Shown: piece after piece, positions 12,791-25,269 of the stretch
Position numbering within the stretch: the first letter of the stretch is position 1
Layout of the letters: each line of letters starts with the position of its first letter
Source of the DNA: Nymphaea colorata
Taxonomy: Eukaryota; Streptophyta; Magnoliopsida; Nymphaeales; Nymphaeaceae
NCBI RefSeq assembly: GCF_008831285.2
Contig: NW_022204507.1
Span: 7,254,629 to 7,318,628, forward strand
Reading direction: 5' to 3'
Length of the DNA stretch: 64,000 nucleotides
The notes under the pieces: generated by a model
Databases searched by the model: none
What the model was told of the DNA's origin: nothing
Seen by the model: the letters and a program-made list of their open reading frames with translations, nothing else
Made by a program: the position numbers and the translations under genes

Positions 12791-13703
12791 AAATTCGTAT
12801 CCAAACTCGAACCTGAGTATATAAGTATCCATCATCATCACAACAGCTCATTCCAAGCAGCAGGTCTTTCAGTTGCAGTACCATTGTTTCTTTGAGAAGA
12901 TGGCCATCAATGACGTCTGAGATTGGAATGGGAAGTGCTTCGGCCCCCACTTGCCTTTCTTTCTTTTTCTGTCTAAAGCAATGTTCTTTGCAAGTGGGAT
13001 GTTAATGATTGGATTTAAATTGGGTATACTCTTCACCATATCCGTTTCTTTAGGTATTCACATACTGGTATTCAAATTCAGATTTTAATAGAATGGAGAG
13101 ATATCATGTTGAATCTGAATTCAGATTGTTTCACAATCCGAATCTGAATTTTGAACTGTATCTAGAAGATTTCAAAAGGTAAGAGCATTGGATATGAGTA
13201 ATTACTTAAAACTAAATCTGATCTGAATCCATATCCGATCCGATACTTATATATGTCAGAATCTGAATCCGAATCCACTCGGGTTATTTTTTAAATCCGA
13301 AGTGATCTATTTCTTAATCACAGATTAATTTTTTCCCATATCTGTTTTTTTTTTTTTTTTTTTTTTTTTGGAACGGTTCAATTGGACATGCGATCAAGAT
13401 GGAAAATGACATTTAAAGTCTACCCATCTGACCAAGTGATGAGGCAGTTCCAATTCTTTTGCTTACATTACATGGAAAGGCATGATATCTAGATAAAGGT
13501 AGAAAGAGAAACAGAACATATCATTAAGTGGCAAATTTCAATGATTTTGCAAAAATGTCAAAAACAATAAAGGAATATAGAAAAGGGGAGGAAGGGGTGG
13601 CGGGACTCAAAAGAGGAGTTCAAGTTGTGTGCACCGGCCAGTGCACGCAACAATCATATGCCAAAAGAAAAAAAAAAAGGGGCATCTTTGAAATTAGAGA
13701 GAG
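12774..13703 (+). repeat. Dispersed repeat, copy 1 (pairs with 22793-23748)
   Basis: Collinear similarity with 22793-23748 in direct orientation. Shared landmarks in order: GGATATAACTTTT, CTCGAA..GAGTATATAAGTATCC, GGAGAGATATCAT, ACTGTATCTAGAAGATTT, GATATGAGTAATTACTTAAA, TCCGATCCGATACTTATAT, TTCAATTGGACATG, CAGTTCCAATTCTTTTGCTT, TATCTAGATAAAGG and GGGGCATCTTTGAAATTAGA. The stretch after the first 60 bases differs: here it holds a receptor-kinase scrap (12832-12953). A long T run lies near 13346. Best explained as duplicated flanks of receptor-kinase gene copies. Confidence 0.8.
12832..12953 (-). pseudogene. Scrap of LRR receptor kinase C-terminal exon
   Basis: The minus strand reads QVGAEALPIPISDVIDGHLL, followed by a degenerate tail. 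This matches the exon at 27205-26850, which reads QWVAEAFPVAISDVIDSHLL in the same part of the kinase C-lobe. The DNA agrees closely (for example AGATGGCCATCAATGACGTC against AGATGGCTGTCAATGACATC). About 40 codons remain, without start, stop or the rest of the kinase. It is a relic of another copy of the receptor kinase at 26.8-31.5 kb. Confidence 0.75.
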
Positions 13704-13955
13704 AGTTCAGGGATCCATTAGAGCCACAAATATGGGCAGCCTTCGCTTGTTGCGGGCCACACCAGCATTGGATTGATAACTGTGTCCACCATCGCTTTGA
13801 ATTCCTCCGACTGAGGCATTATCTTCTTTTCCTCTTCGCTTGACACCACTTCCTGAGGTGTGCTTAATCCTTGAGCACTCACTCTAGGCCTGCTGACCTG
13901 CTCAAATGCAAAGACACGAATCAATTCTTGAAAACATCACCGGTTTCATAATTTG

Positions 13956-14278
13956 TCAGAAGTGTGAATGGTTATCACGCTTCAGTAGGCCTAGTGACAG
14001 CAGTGTTTTCTTAAGCCGTACTTCGGGCTTGTTCCTCTGAGGCACCGGCAGCAGCTCCTGCTTCCCGTGTGCAAACTGCAACCGCATAGGTGTGAGATGA
14101 GCTATTAGAACCACATATCACATATGCTAGTGCAGATATAACTAAGCAAATGCATGCACACTCTACCAGTCTCCTACGAAAGAAGTGTTAAAACATGAAA
14201 AAAAAAAGAACTTACGTGGTTGTGGTTCGGCATTTTGATGCCTGCATTCACGGGAAAGGGAGCTTTCTCATTATTCAT
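13956..14278 (-). CDS. Possible small two-exon gene, unrecognised
   Basis: On the minus strand, ATG at 14278 opens 21 codons (MNNEKAPFPVNAGIKMPNHN then H) ending at an excellent donor, CAC|GTAAGT, at 14216. A T-rich intron of 140 bases ends GCGGTTGCAG|TTTGCAC at 14075. A second exon in phase gives FAHGKQELLPVPQRNKPEVR and on to NHSHF and TGA at 13958-13956, for a 60-residue basic protein. A further open segment after a possible acceptor GAGCAG|GTCAGC (13906 to 13724) suggests an alternative third exon. No family recognised. The upstream side abuts the LTR at 14459, so its promoter, if any, would lie in or near that element. Confidence 0.3.
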
Positions 14279-14458
14279 TCTCTGATGTTCTTGAGAGAAG
14301 ATGGACTCTCAATATATAGAGTACAGGCCAGACTATTTTAGGTAAGACAATCACCCGAATCCTACGTGATAAGTAAAGTGTCAGAAAAAAGGATCAGATG
14401 TCTTATCAAGATTGTTATTGTTATGAGACTACATTTTCGATGGTTAATGGATTGGAAA

Positions 14459-15816
14459 AGAAATTGTGTAATATCATGATCTTGTATACCAAAAATATTG
14501 TAAGGGATAACCTTTTTTTGTACTATATATATTTTGCTCAAAGGAATCAATAAATACAAGTTCTCTCAGCTTTATCTTTCACACTTCCTCTTTTTCTTCT
14601 CTAAGTTTTCTCATGGTGTCAGAGCAAAACGAGGGAGGGAAATCAACTGCTCCTTCCGTTACCTCCAAAAATCCAAGCTTTTGTAGAGAGGTTCTTCAGA
14701 CACCTGGAATTGGAATAATCTTCTGCTGACAGCTAGAATCGCCTGAAGAATCATCGCCGGCCTTCCTCTCTGCCGCCTGATACACCTTCATCTCCAGCAA
14801 ATTATTTCAAAGAACGGCGGGAAAGGAAGTCAGGGAAGGGCGCCTTTCTCACCAGATTCTTCCTGTTATTGTTATGCAGATCTTGATAAAAATTACATGA
14901 TAATACACTAGCTTGGATTGTATTACCAAAGTGCGACATGGCAGGTCGCACTTTTCAACATGCCATGTCGTAATCACAGGCTCTTTTGGCAATCCATAGT
15001 AAAAAGAGGCAGGCCCGTATCAAGAGAACTGAAAATATGAGGATCATATTTAGAATTTCTAGAAGAATCAAGCCCCTAAATACAATTTTTTCCACAACAG
15101 ATCCGTTCTTTTCATCTGTCCAATTTACTGCATCACATGGAGTTATGTGTCCTATTTACTACCTTACTCTGTTTGAATTAATATCGAAAAATGAAGATGT
15201 GGTTCTCTTTTAAAAAAAAAAAATCTGTCAGTTCTTATCTCTGGTGTATAATATTCAAGCTCGTTATAATAAAATATTCATTTTCATTTTGGCTTTTCAG
15301 CTTTTCAGGGATGAGAATGATATCTATGCGATACTTTGTTACATAAGACAATCAATGGATTATCGTGATTGAGTATAAACCCCAAGGGTGACCAAAAATA
15401 TATCTTTTTTTCGTTTTTTTTTGGCTCCCAAATTCAATTTTTTTTAGAAGGCAAAAAAAATGAAATTTTATCTATTTCAGCATAAACAGAATCTTAGACC
15501 AATTAAAATCAACGAGACATTCACCATATAATAGCAAGAGGAAGAAAGTCGTGTGGCACCGACAGCTTAAAGAAACAAATTGAAATATTCATTGTGCCTT
15601 TATGTGATTTCTTCCAAATTGTAATTGAAAAGCAGCCTTTAGCTTTTTTAGAGATAGAAATTGGGTATTATCATGATCTTGTATACCAAAAATCTTGTAA
15701 GCGATAACCATTTTTTGTATTATATATATATATGTTGCTCAAAGGAATCAATAAAAACAAGTTCTCTCCAGCTTTATCTTTCACCCTTCCTCTGTTTTCT
15801 TCTCTAAGTTTTCTCA
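14459..15816 (+). mobile_element. Short non-coding LTR element (TRIM/LARD-like)
   Basis: Two similar direct repeats, 14459-14613 and 15656-15816, share a sequence from GAAATTG through ATCATGATCTTGTATACC, GCTCAAAGGAATCAATAAA and ACAAGTTCTCTC to TCTAAGTTTTCTCA. Similarity stops exactly after that CA in both copies. The first is followed at once by TGGTGTCAGAGCA, which closely fits the initiator methionine tRNA primer site of plant LTR elements. Roughly 1 kb of internal sequence has no recognisable gag or pol. The 5' edges of the LTRs are not sharply defined (no clear TG start), so the real LTRs may be longer. No target duplication was confirmed. Confidence 0.7.
14614..14626 (+). other. Primer binding site of the short LTR element
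   Basis: TGGTGTCAGAGCA directly after the upstream LTR end differs at one position from the usual TGGTATCAGAGC. It lies where reverse transcription would be primed by initiator tRNA-Met. Confidence 0.75.
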
Positions 15817-18800
15817 CAAAGCAACAAGATCTTGATGGGTAAGGGAACAATGAAATAAGGCAACTATGAGAAAGGCCAGCTGTAGATAAACTTTTCCAAC
15901 AGAAAAGTGAGGTAATGGAGACAATCCCTGTGATTGTACCTAGGAACTTGTGAGGATATGACTCATTCTTGGAAGTCTTGTAGTTTCATTGCTTATGATG
16001 GCTGTGAAGGGGTAAAACCTATAGATTGGACTTGAACCATGGCTTCCATGCACGCTGTGAGAATTTGGAAGGTCTCCATTCATAAAAGTTTTTTAAACAT
16101 TAAGGAGAAAAGACCAAAAATTTACAAGAAGATGGTAACTGAAACTTGCTTAGATTCTAACTTAGTCAGACTCTCATACGAGCCAAGATTGGAAGGTTGC
16201 ATTGGATTATAGTGCAAATTTTGATTCCCATTCTACCATCTTTTCTGAGTATTTGGGATTTTCCTAAGAAAACAATAAGATGGTGGTGGGACAAACATAT
16301 AATTTCTGAGCAGCAGCATCTTTAAATGAATTCCCATTCCTACTGTTTGTTTTGGCTTTTCGATTCACATTCAGTCATGTCAGTGGAAACTTTATTTAAA
16401 GAGAAGGGATCAAAAAGTCAGAATTTCGAGACCCAAACCTTGAAATGTTCAAGTTTTTTACTGTAAATTTCATGGAAAACATGAATTTCATTGCTCCAGA
16501 CAATCAGAATCCTAATTTTTGACCTCAACTGTTATTTTGGTTATGAACGCGACCGCTCTTTGAAACCTTAATTTAATGTTCAAACTTGGGTGAACTTGGG
16601 CCCAATTATATGGAGTAGCCCCATGTGATCTGCCTCATAGTCAATGAAAATATGTTAACCATATATTAAGTGTTTTATGAAGGAAAAAAAATATAGCTCC
16701 ACCCTGATTGCAAAAGACAAAAATCCCACAAAAATGAAAAAGAACAGACAAGTCATGGCGTGGTGCTGGGTGTGTAGGCACCATTAATCTCTCCATCTGA
16801 ATATCCGTGTAAGTTGTGGCCCTTGTTTTGCAGTTACCTCTGTTCTAATTTTCTTTCCCCTGTTGTTATCCAAGCCAACGACACCCTTTGGATCATGTCA
16901 CCTATGCTATGGAAAAGTGCAGCATGGCTCGAGTTTGACACGCAAGTTCGAGTTAGCCAGTATTTAACTGTTCCTTTACTATATATCATTTCTAGCATAG
17001 GCAGCATATCTTCGTGGCTAAAAATATGGAATGAATAAAAATTCTTACCATTAAAAAGACATTTTTTTTCCTTTGCATCCTTGTATTGCCGAATGCATTG
17101 GAAGAAGCGGCATATATATGGAAGAACCAGCACCAAAGGAATTACAACAGAACGACTACAAAGAACCAGCACCAAAGGAATTGCAACAGAATGACTACTG
17201 CAAACAGAATAAGCTTCAAACCAAACCATGCAATTGTTGCGACCTGGAACCAAAATTTTCAACAAATTAGCCAATATAAATAAATGAACATATTGTGAAT
17301 GAACAAATTGTACTTATATCAAAATTCTTCTATAGGTTAAGTTGATCTTTTACATACAAGAACTTGCAAGAAAAGATGAAGAAGTCTTCCAAAATAAAGG
17401 CACTGCTTTCTGTCAATAAATATGAACCTTACCGCCTTGTAGATAATAATAAGAATCATAGTGGGGTACTAAGTTGAGCAGTACTACTTCGAGCTACCCT
17501 TTAAATGCATTTTGAAACATTTTCGATACCCACTCCGAAGAAGTGCCACCCCAACCCAGACTTTCACTTGGAGTGACCAAATGCATTTCAAAAATATTTT
17601 TGTATACCCACTCAAACGTGCTCTGTTCACAATTACAAGATTGGTTTGATTCAATAAGAAAGAAGATGAAATGGTTGTAAAAGATACTTTGAACTTTTTT
17701 ATTTACTTCCTCAAATTGAATACAAGAGAACAAGAACATAGGTCGGATATTTTCTTTTTAAGCAATTTGAGAATTTTTTGCTACCTGAAAGTTTAAGTAT
17801 CCTTATAATTATTTCTTTTCAATAACAAACTCACACTCTGTTGCTCCAAAGAAGAAAATAAAGAAAAAAAAAAGTAAAATGATGAAAAAAAAGATAAGTG
17901 ATTATGGAGCGAGCTTTTATATTAAATGAGCTTTTTATATTAAAAGTTGAATTCCTCCATTCATGCTTCCCCCTTTCCTAGAAGCACCCCCAACAATTTT
18001 CAGAATTCTATTTAAAAAAAATAAATACATAAAAAATCTAATACTGCGGTTTTGGCAACGTCAAAATCAAGTGTGAATGTCATGTTTCGCAGCAGATCTT
18101 TAATTCAATGTACCAAAAGTTTGGATGGGAAGCACAATATCCACTACATTTTGGCCAATGGATGGCTGGTCATAACCCCCTTAAAACATGCCTTAAGTAA
18201 TAGAAACTAATGTATGTATAATTTGTCCTCATTAAGCATCTATTAGTCATTTTTATCAAGTTAAAACAAGTTTAAGTTAGTAACAACTTAGAGCTATTGG
18301 CAAACATATTTTTTTTTTAAGTAGTTGTGCAAACTTACATTGTGTTTTATGACAATTGAAAATGGTTTTTCATGTCACTAATTATTCTCCAGTCTTCTTG
18401 AAATTTCTTTTTATTTTATTATGTTTTGTTGTTCTAACTGAAGACGGCGTTCCAATTCCAGTGACCTTTGAGCTCAGCTGCCAAGAATATACATTGTAGG
18501 GGTGGACAAAACATCTCATAATAAATTTTGACTCAAGTTCTGACGATGATTTATCTCTTCAGAGAATCTGGACATGCTTTTTCATTGTGTTTTTGTCTTA
18601 ACACTGTTTGAAAACCCAGCCTCATTTTCCACTGCACAATTCATTCAAGACAAGTTATCCAGTGAAACTCATTTGGGACAGTTTCCACCTACAATGTCAT
18701 TTATGTAATGACTCATGCGGAGCCTAACTAGAATTTAGCAATATTGAAGTCTATTTTGAGTAAAAATTCCGTAGCTCTATTATGTAGGCTAAATTCCAGT

Positions 18801-18920
18801 TTTTTTTTCTATGTTGCAACGTAAATTGAATGGACTTCCATTGGATTAGAAATTACTCGTGCTAAAATCAGATATATCCCAATTAAATAATTACAAACAG
18901 TGGTATAAATTTTTTCAAAG
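15817..18920. other. Intergenic stretch, one short tandem repeat
   Basis: AT-rich sequence without recognised genes. A 146-codon minus-strand frame (17274-16834) has no known domain and is kept open partly by the 39-bp repeat inside it. Confidence 0.5.
17124..17201. repeat. 39-bp tandem duplication
   Basis: Two adjacent copies of a 39-base unit starting GAACCAGCACCAAAGGAATT, with few differences. The unit length is a multiple of three, so frames crossing it remain open. Confidence 0.9.
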
Positions 18921-20820
18921 GGCAAAACTAGCATAGCATAAATGGTCGGCTTGAGGCGTATGGAGATGCATGTCTCTATCATTCCCAAGTGGTGGAGTAT
19001 GGTATATAAGTTGAAGGAGCAGTGGTACTACTAATGTACGTAGCTCAAAGCCCTATAGACTTGGGGAACGATCTTAATGCTTCTTCTGTTTTGAGTGGTG
19101 AGTTATTGACTTTGAAAGGGTAACAATAACTCGTTCAAGTTTAATAAAGTAACTGCTGTATTACATAAAATGCTGTTAAACAAAGAAATTTAAACTTGTG
19201 CTTTTATGCACCACTAAAAGTTAGATGTGCATTTAGAGGAGTTCCATAAGTTTTTGGATTCAGGTTCGCTTCGAATTGAACTCAGAATCGATGACAGATT
19301 TGAATCCAAATCACTAATTAGTTATGATTCAAGTATCGTATGTGACAAAGGATTTGGAGACTACCGATATCGACTCGAATCGGCATCCCATAGGAGGCAT
19401 TTATTTGGCCGTGGATCTGAGATCCCCTCGGATCTCAAATCTTTTTTCTATATGACCCACTGTTCAAACAAACAGTGGATTCCACGTGAGTGAAAATGTG
19501 GATCTTAAATCCAGGTTTCTCCCTAAAAACTTATGTTTTGAGGTCGGACGGAAGGAGTCTCAAATCAAATCTACTGTTTTCACGGAAAGAGATTGGGTCC
19601 TCCTTCGAATATCTCGACCCAAAAAATGGACTGGACTCGGACGTGGATCTGATCACTGGTGAGATCATCCAGTACCAATGATTGGATCATCCATGGTTTA
19701 ACCTTCAAATCGGGTTCTGTGTAGGAAAAAGAAGGATAAAGTTCCACTTGTACCGCTTCGTCAAGTGGTAGCCACGCCAGCTTAACACGTCGGATAATGG
19801 ACCCACCTCAACTTGGGAGATCTACAAATTCCTCGTTCGTCATGGCGCATGGCGGGTCTTGGTGGAAAGAGGAAAAAATCCAAAGAAAAGGAAGAAGGAG
19901 GATACATGAAATGTTGCTTTGTTAGTGCCATATGGAGCCATGAACCGATTTGGGCTGATTCTGTAACACTAACATCGATCATCTGATCTTCTGTATTCCG
20001 GCTGCAACCCCTGTCGCCGGAATTTCTCAGGTCGACTGAATTTCTCTGCTGCGGATGTCAGTGGCGAGCCATTTCAGATCCTCACGAATCATCTCCAGAA
20101 ATCTCCTGACGGCAGCTCCTGTTCTCAACCCTTCACTGAGTCACAAACTCAGGCAGTCATATTTCTTCTGTTCAAAGGCTATGGTTTCTTCTCCGGTTTA
20201 AGACGGCAAAAGAGCTTCTCCAACGAGGAAAGAGAGAGGAAACAGAATTTGGGGCTGTCGGACTGTAATGAGGTGGTTTTTTTTTTTTGGGTGCGCTTTG
20301 AACTATTTCTCTGTTTTCTCTGAGGAGAGCTTGACGGTGATATTCTGATATCCCTGATTTTCTGCCCCTTGAACGTGAGCATCAAAGCAGAAATTCGTGA
20401 AGCCTGCTCTGTTTGCGTCGAACGAACACCACTGAGTCGGGATTCATGAAGATCTTCATTCACTCCTCTCTATTTCGCTCTCGCCCTGCAACTATGCTTC
20501 TCTATTTTCTGAACATTAGTTTTTTTCTCTTTCTCGCGTCAAGAGATTTGAGTTTCGGAAGTCGTGGAGTCAATACTTGGAGCCAGAAAAGGAGGAGGAA
20601 GACGTCTGCTGCTGCTCAAGGGAGACCTGCTGCTTGGCCTGCTTGCCAAAGGAAAGGGGGATGTGAACCCTCATCCCCTCGTATATCTCTGCCCCCTCTC
20701 CCTCCATGGTCATGTCTCCGGATCGATCTTTGCGCGACGACAGGAAGAGACACAAGTGATTGTTTTTTGCGGAAGCCCAGCTGACCATTGTCTTCCTTGT
20801 CTAAGAACAATAAGAAGGAA
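18921..20820. other. Intergenic stretch upstream of a Copia gag remnant
   Basis: From about 20000 the base composition is less AT-rich, with a few open frames on both strands (for example plus 20413-20784). None has a recognised domain. The part next to 20823 may be the leader or LTR of the Copia remnant that follows, but I found no primer site or second LTR. Confidence 0.4.
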
Positions 20821-20822
20821 CT

Positions 20823-21830
20823 ATGGCAGACCAAGAAAAGAATAATGGCGACATCAGTAATTCAGAAAATTCTCAGGTGATGACTGATTCCTTCTTTTAC
20901 ATCATTCTGATAATCCTGAAAGTGTGTTGGTATCTCAAGCAATTAATGGTGACAATTTGCCATTTGAAGTAGAGCCATGATAATGGCCTTGTCAGCAAAA
21001 ATAAATTGGGCTTGGTAGATGGATTTATCAAAGAGCCAAAAGAAGGAGATAAGAATCGTGCCTTATGGGTTAGATGCAATAATATGATTCTTTGATGGAT
21101 TTTAAATTCTATTAGCAAAGAAATTGCTGCTAGTATTGCTTATGCTACTTCTGCTGAAGATGTATGGAAAGATTTAAAAAACAGGTTTACTCAGAGTTTA
21201 GCACCAAGAATATATCAACTGCAGTTCTATATGTCGACTTCAACAAGAGACTCTATCAGTTACTATGTACTACACAAACACTAGGCGTTATGGGATGAAC
21301 TTAACTCTTATTCTCCATACCGTCTTGTTCATGTGGTGCTATTAGAATTTACTCAGATCATATTCAAAGAGAGAGTAATCCAATTCTTGATGGGGCTAAA
21401 CGACTCATAGGGAGCAATTCGTGGTCAAATCTTACTACTTGATCCCTTGCCCAACATTAACAAAGTTTATGCTTTAGTTCTACAGGAAGAAAAACAAGTG
21501 AAGCAAGATTCACGTCGTCACATTCCTCGTCACTAGTTCAGCCTCCACTGGAACCTGGCCGAGGTCATCCCCTGCAGCCGCAGGATCTTCATTGCCGCCG
21601 ACTTCATTGTCATCGACTCAGTGCTATATAAGACGAAAATGTGCTGGTCTTGAGAGGAGATGGGCCCATGCCGTCACAGTGCCAGGTGCTCTATCTCTCC
21701 CTCTTTCTTATGTGTGGTACACTCGACAGACCGCGTCGTGCTTGGCTGGCAAGACAACAGAATTCCCTGCAGGGATTTGGTTCACCCAGTGCTCTTGGGA
21801 TGTTAGGAGGAGAGTCCACTATAGTTGAAC
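20823..21830 (+). mobile_element. Decayed Copia gag remnant
   Basis: From ATGGCAGACCAAG the plus strand gives fragments typical of plant Copia gag (UBN2/DUF4219 type): LGLVDGFIKEP, RALWVRCNNMIL, SISKEIAASIAYATSAEDVW, KDLKNRFTQ and LAPRIYQLQ, then ERVIQFLMGLND and LPNINKVYALVLQEEKQ. Order and spacing agree with the family, in which this part binds RNA and forms the particle. Several stops and frameshifts break it. After about 21540 the sequence is too decayed to assign; it may cover the zinc-knuckle region. Integrase, RT and LTRs were not found next to it. Confidence 0.8.
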
Positions 21831-22792
21831 TAGCAAGCTTCACATGGTTATAGAAATCGTAAGCTCGTCCAAATGGGACTCAAGAAACCATGGTTATACT
21901 CTGAAAAGAAAGAACCGGTGACATGTTGTTGACCATTTAACCTTCCAAGTCTGAAAGCCATATTCACTAGAACCTGCAGGTACCTTAGTTAGTACACGTG
22001 CTTTGATGTTTGCCGGTGGAAACATAAAAAACGAGCCGACAATAGCTGGGGCGCAGCTAATATTCGTCAATCCCAGGTCAAACTGTAGATTATGAACATA
22101 ACCTGTACAACTTGCTAGCAGTTCCATTCAAATGAAGAGGTGAGATTTGATCTGGCAAACTGTTACCTCTTTTTACAACCCGTTAGTATAAATGAGCTCT
22201 TTGAACTTTAGCTTCCACAAGTTATTTTAGTTTATCAACTTGTGCATTTAATTAGTTTACACAAGAAGAAAATGTAGTCTCCCTTAAACACAAAAAGTGA
22301 ATATAGTCTGACTCAACAGATGGAAATTAGTGGACAATGTGTCATAACAGCAAAATAAGTGACACAGAATTTGAAGTTATAAGTTATAAGCACAAGCAGA
22401 GTGATGGGATCAATTAGCACATCAGCTGTGCAGCTTCTTTGCTGATCATTTGTTTGACGAGTTATGTGTGATTCTATGTCAGCAGGAACACATTATTACT
22501 GCCTTACTAATCTGCCTTAAAAATTCCTATAACAAGTGTCCATGGATCTGGTTCATTTTTTAAGTAGATTCATAGTAGAATAAAAATGGGCATATATTTG
22601 AAAGGATCTGCTTGTGTTCTGCTAATTCATTTATTGGACTGTCAATGTGTCCTTGGTAACAACGGAATCAGTTCAAGCCAGGGTCTGGTAGCTTCAACTA
22701 CCGGGCCAGCTTGGTTGGACACATTTCTCTGCTGCTCTTTATTAAGGTTTGATGTGGAAATAATGGATTTCTTCCTTATATAGCCTCACATC
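21831..22792. other. Intergenic stretch, nothing recognised
   Basis: AT-rich sequence with short open frames, the longest a 77-codon minus-strand frame (22127-21894) without known similarity. Confidence 0.5.
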
Positions 22793-23748
22793 CAAATTTG
22801 GATATAACTTTTCTTAATTAGTATTCAAACTCGAATCAGAGTATATAAGTATCCGTACTGTCAAGAATATATTTATATTGTACATTTTTATAATATGAAT
22901 CGTATTCTAATATTGTACATTTTTATTTTTTCTATTTGGGTGGTGGCCTTTTGGTTTTGGGATAAAAGTTAATCTTAGCAGATTCAAAAGCACCACAACC
23001 ATGCCCAAGAGATGGGGATGGCATCACTGTTATGAAACAAAGAAAGTTTTTCTGACAAGTCATTGGGAAAAGAAATGAGTCAGGAGCAAAAATAACTAAA
23101 CAACCCTATTTATTTTAGAAAAATGAAAAAGAAGTTGTTTATTTTTGTGATTTTTCAAAAGAAGAAGCTGTCATCTCCTTTTAAGCCTGGCGACTACCTC
23201 CTTCATGTCTACTCTTACATTGGAGAGATATCATCTCTGAATTTGAATTCAAGATCTGGTTTCACAATCCGAATCCGAATTTTGAACTGTATCTAGAAGA
23301 TTTTCAAAAGGTATCATCGGATATGAGTAATTACTTAAAACAAAATCTGATCTGAATCCGTATCCGATCCGATACTTATATATATCAGAATTTGTATCCG
23401 AATCCAGTCGGATGTTATTCCTTAATTCTGAACACAATCTATTCCATAATCAGAGATTAATTTTTTTCCCATATCTGTTTTTTTTTTGGGAATGGTTCAA
23501 TTGGACATGTGATCAAGATGGAAAATGACATCCATCTTACCAAGTGAATGACAAGGCAGTTCCAATTCTTTTGCTTACGTTACATGGAAAGGCACGATAT
23601 CTAGATAAAGGCAGAAAGAGAGAGAGAACATATAATTAAGTGACAAATTGTCAATGATTTTGCAAACATTGCCAAAAACAATAAAGGAATACAGATAATC
23701 ATATGCCAAAAGAAAAAGAAAAATGGGGCATCTTTGAAATTAGAGAAA
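22793..23748 (+). repeat. Dispersed repeat, copy 2 (pairs with 12774-13703)
   Basis: Direct-orientation partner of the copy about 10 kb upstream, sharing the landmarks listed there. Here the variable part contains AT-rich sequence, ending in a different scrap of receptor-kinase C-terminus (23224-23171). The poly-T near 23478 is shorter than in copy 1. Confidence 0.8.
23171..23224 (-). pseudogene. Scrap of LRR receptor kinase extreme C-terminus
   Basis: The minus strand reads SNVRVDMKEVVARLKRR and a stop, matching SPNERMDMKEVVVGLRRI near the end of the kinase exon at 27205-26850. In this receptor family that is the last helix of the kinase domain. One codon is missing after the serine. It is followed directly by sequence shared with repeat copy 1, so those flanks look like downstream sequence of a lost receptor kinase copy. 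Confidence 0.7.
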
Positions 23749-25269
23749 AGGAACTGACTTTTTGAGCCTTTTCACTTTTTTCAATTTTTTTATCTGTAAA
23801 ACAAATTTCTTTTTTCTATTTAAACAGAAACATATTTGTCATTAATCATACTGACACACAAAATTTTGGTGCACTAAAATACCATGTTTGCTGCAATGTG
23901 TTATTGCTTACAAGTATGAACTTGCATTCCACATCAAATCCCAAATGCCCGGACTTCTTAAAAAAAAAAAATGTAGGCTAGGCCCGAGATGAACGCTTTT
24001 TTGTAGGTTCTATGTCAAAGTTTCTCCGGTATCTCAGCCCAACCCAAATTTCCTAACTAAAATACGAAAATAATGCCCACTCAGAAACCACTGTCCTATA
24101 AAACACTGTCCTAATAGAGCTAGCTTGTGACTTACCCCAGCACATACTACAATGCCTTTAAGGCTGTCACTAGGGCTGCACATCAGGTCGGGTGGGATTG
24201 GTCTGTTGCTCCATGAAATCGGACTCTATGCATTCATGAAGGTCTTCTTATCAGTTTGAGTCTGGCCCATTTAGTTATTGGGCAGAGTCAGACCATCATG
24301 CTTCTGTCCGACATATAGCCGGTTCGATGTCAACTTTTATTACTAAAAGGTTTCCTTTTCTAATATCTTCAAAATCTTCGCCGACACGTCACTAGTTTTT
24401 AAGAAATGTTTGGGGATGCACCAAAGAGTTTTTAAAAAGAAACAACGTAATAAGGAAACCAAATGTCAGTGTTATGGTGAAAAAGATTTTAGAGAGAGAG
24501 AAAGAAAAAAAAACCAAAGTGGAGAGGTGGGGTTTAAATGTGTATATTGAACAGAATCAGGCCTCCAATACCCGATTCAGAGTCAGGCCAGCCTAGCCTA
24601 GCTTAGCTCAGCCCAGCAAGTTTGTTTTGTCGGGTTGGGTAATCTTTCACCCCAGCACATACCATCGCGAGGCATGTAGTCTCATTTTTTCTTTCTCTTC
24701 CCTTCATCATCTCCCCATGGGCATGTAAGAGAGCTCTTGAAATTTCTTATTTAGAGCCAACAGCCATGAGCAACTGAAGTCAAGTCTTGTTTATTTCATC
24801 AACTCAAATAGGCAAGATATGTTTTTTCTTTTTCTTTTTTTTTTCATTTTATTTTTACCTTCCATTGAGTGTATGCCTTTGGTATATCTCTACGAATAGA
24901 CAATGTGCATGTATGGCCAGTTGATTTTTCTATTGATAGATGGATGAACTATGAGGATGAGAGCTTGTGGTGGGATTTTTTTTTCTTTTATGTTGTTTTT
25001 TCAGGTTGGGGATTGTCCAAATCAGGAATGCTACAATTAGTTTTGACATCCTTCAAATCCTCATTCCCTTGATAACATACCTATTGATCATCCTATTTGT
25101 AGTCTTAAAGAAGTGATCTGCCTTTAAAAGAGTGTCTTCCTAATGTGATTGAAGCACAAGTTCCTCTCTCGCTTGCAAAAAAATATTGAAGTTGAAAATT
25201 CTCAATATTATCTCATAAATTTAAATTTCCATATAAAAAAAAGAGGGCTTAAAATGTCTTGTTGTTAAA
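23749..25269. other. Intergenic stretch with GC-rich repeat words
   Basis: Contains GGTCGGGTGGG near 24187 and GCCTAGCCTAGCTTAGCTCA near 24590. These belong to the same style of decayed GC-rich repeat as 27431-27730 and 35495-35635. No gene recognised. Confidence 0.45.

Noticed and set aside
16834-17274. 146-codon minus-strand frame
   Set aside because: No domain recognised, low-complexity content, and it crosses a 39-bp tandem duplication that keeps the frame open.
20413-20845. Overlapping open frames of up to 123 codons on both strands
   Set aside because: Several frames are open together in a less AT-rich patch. None shows a known domain or convincing splice structure.
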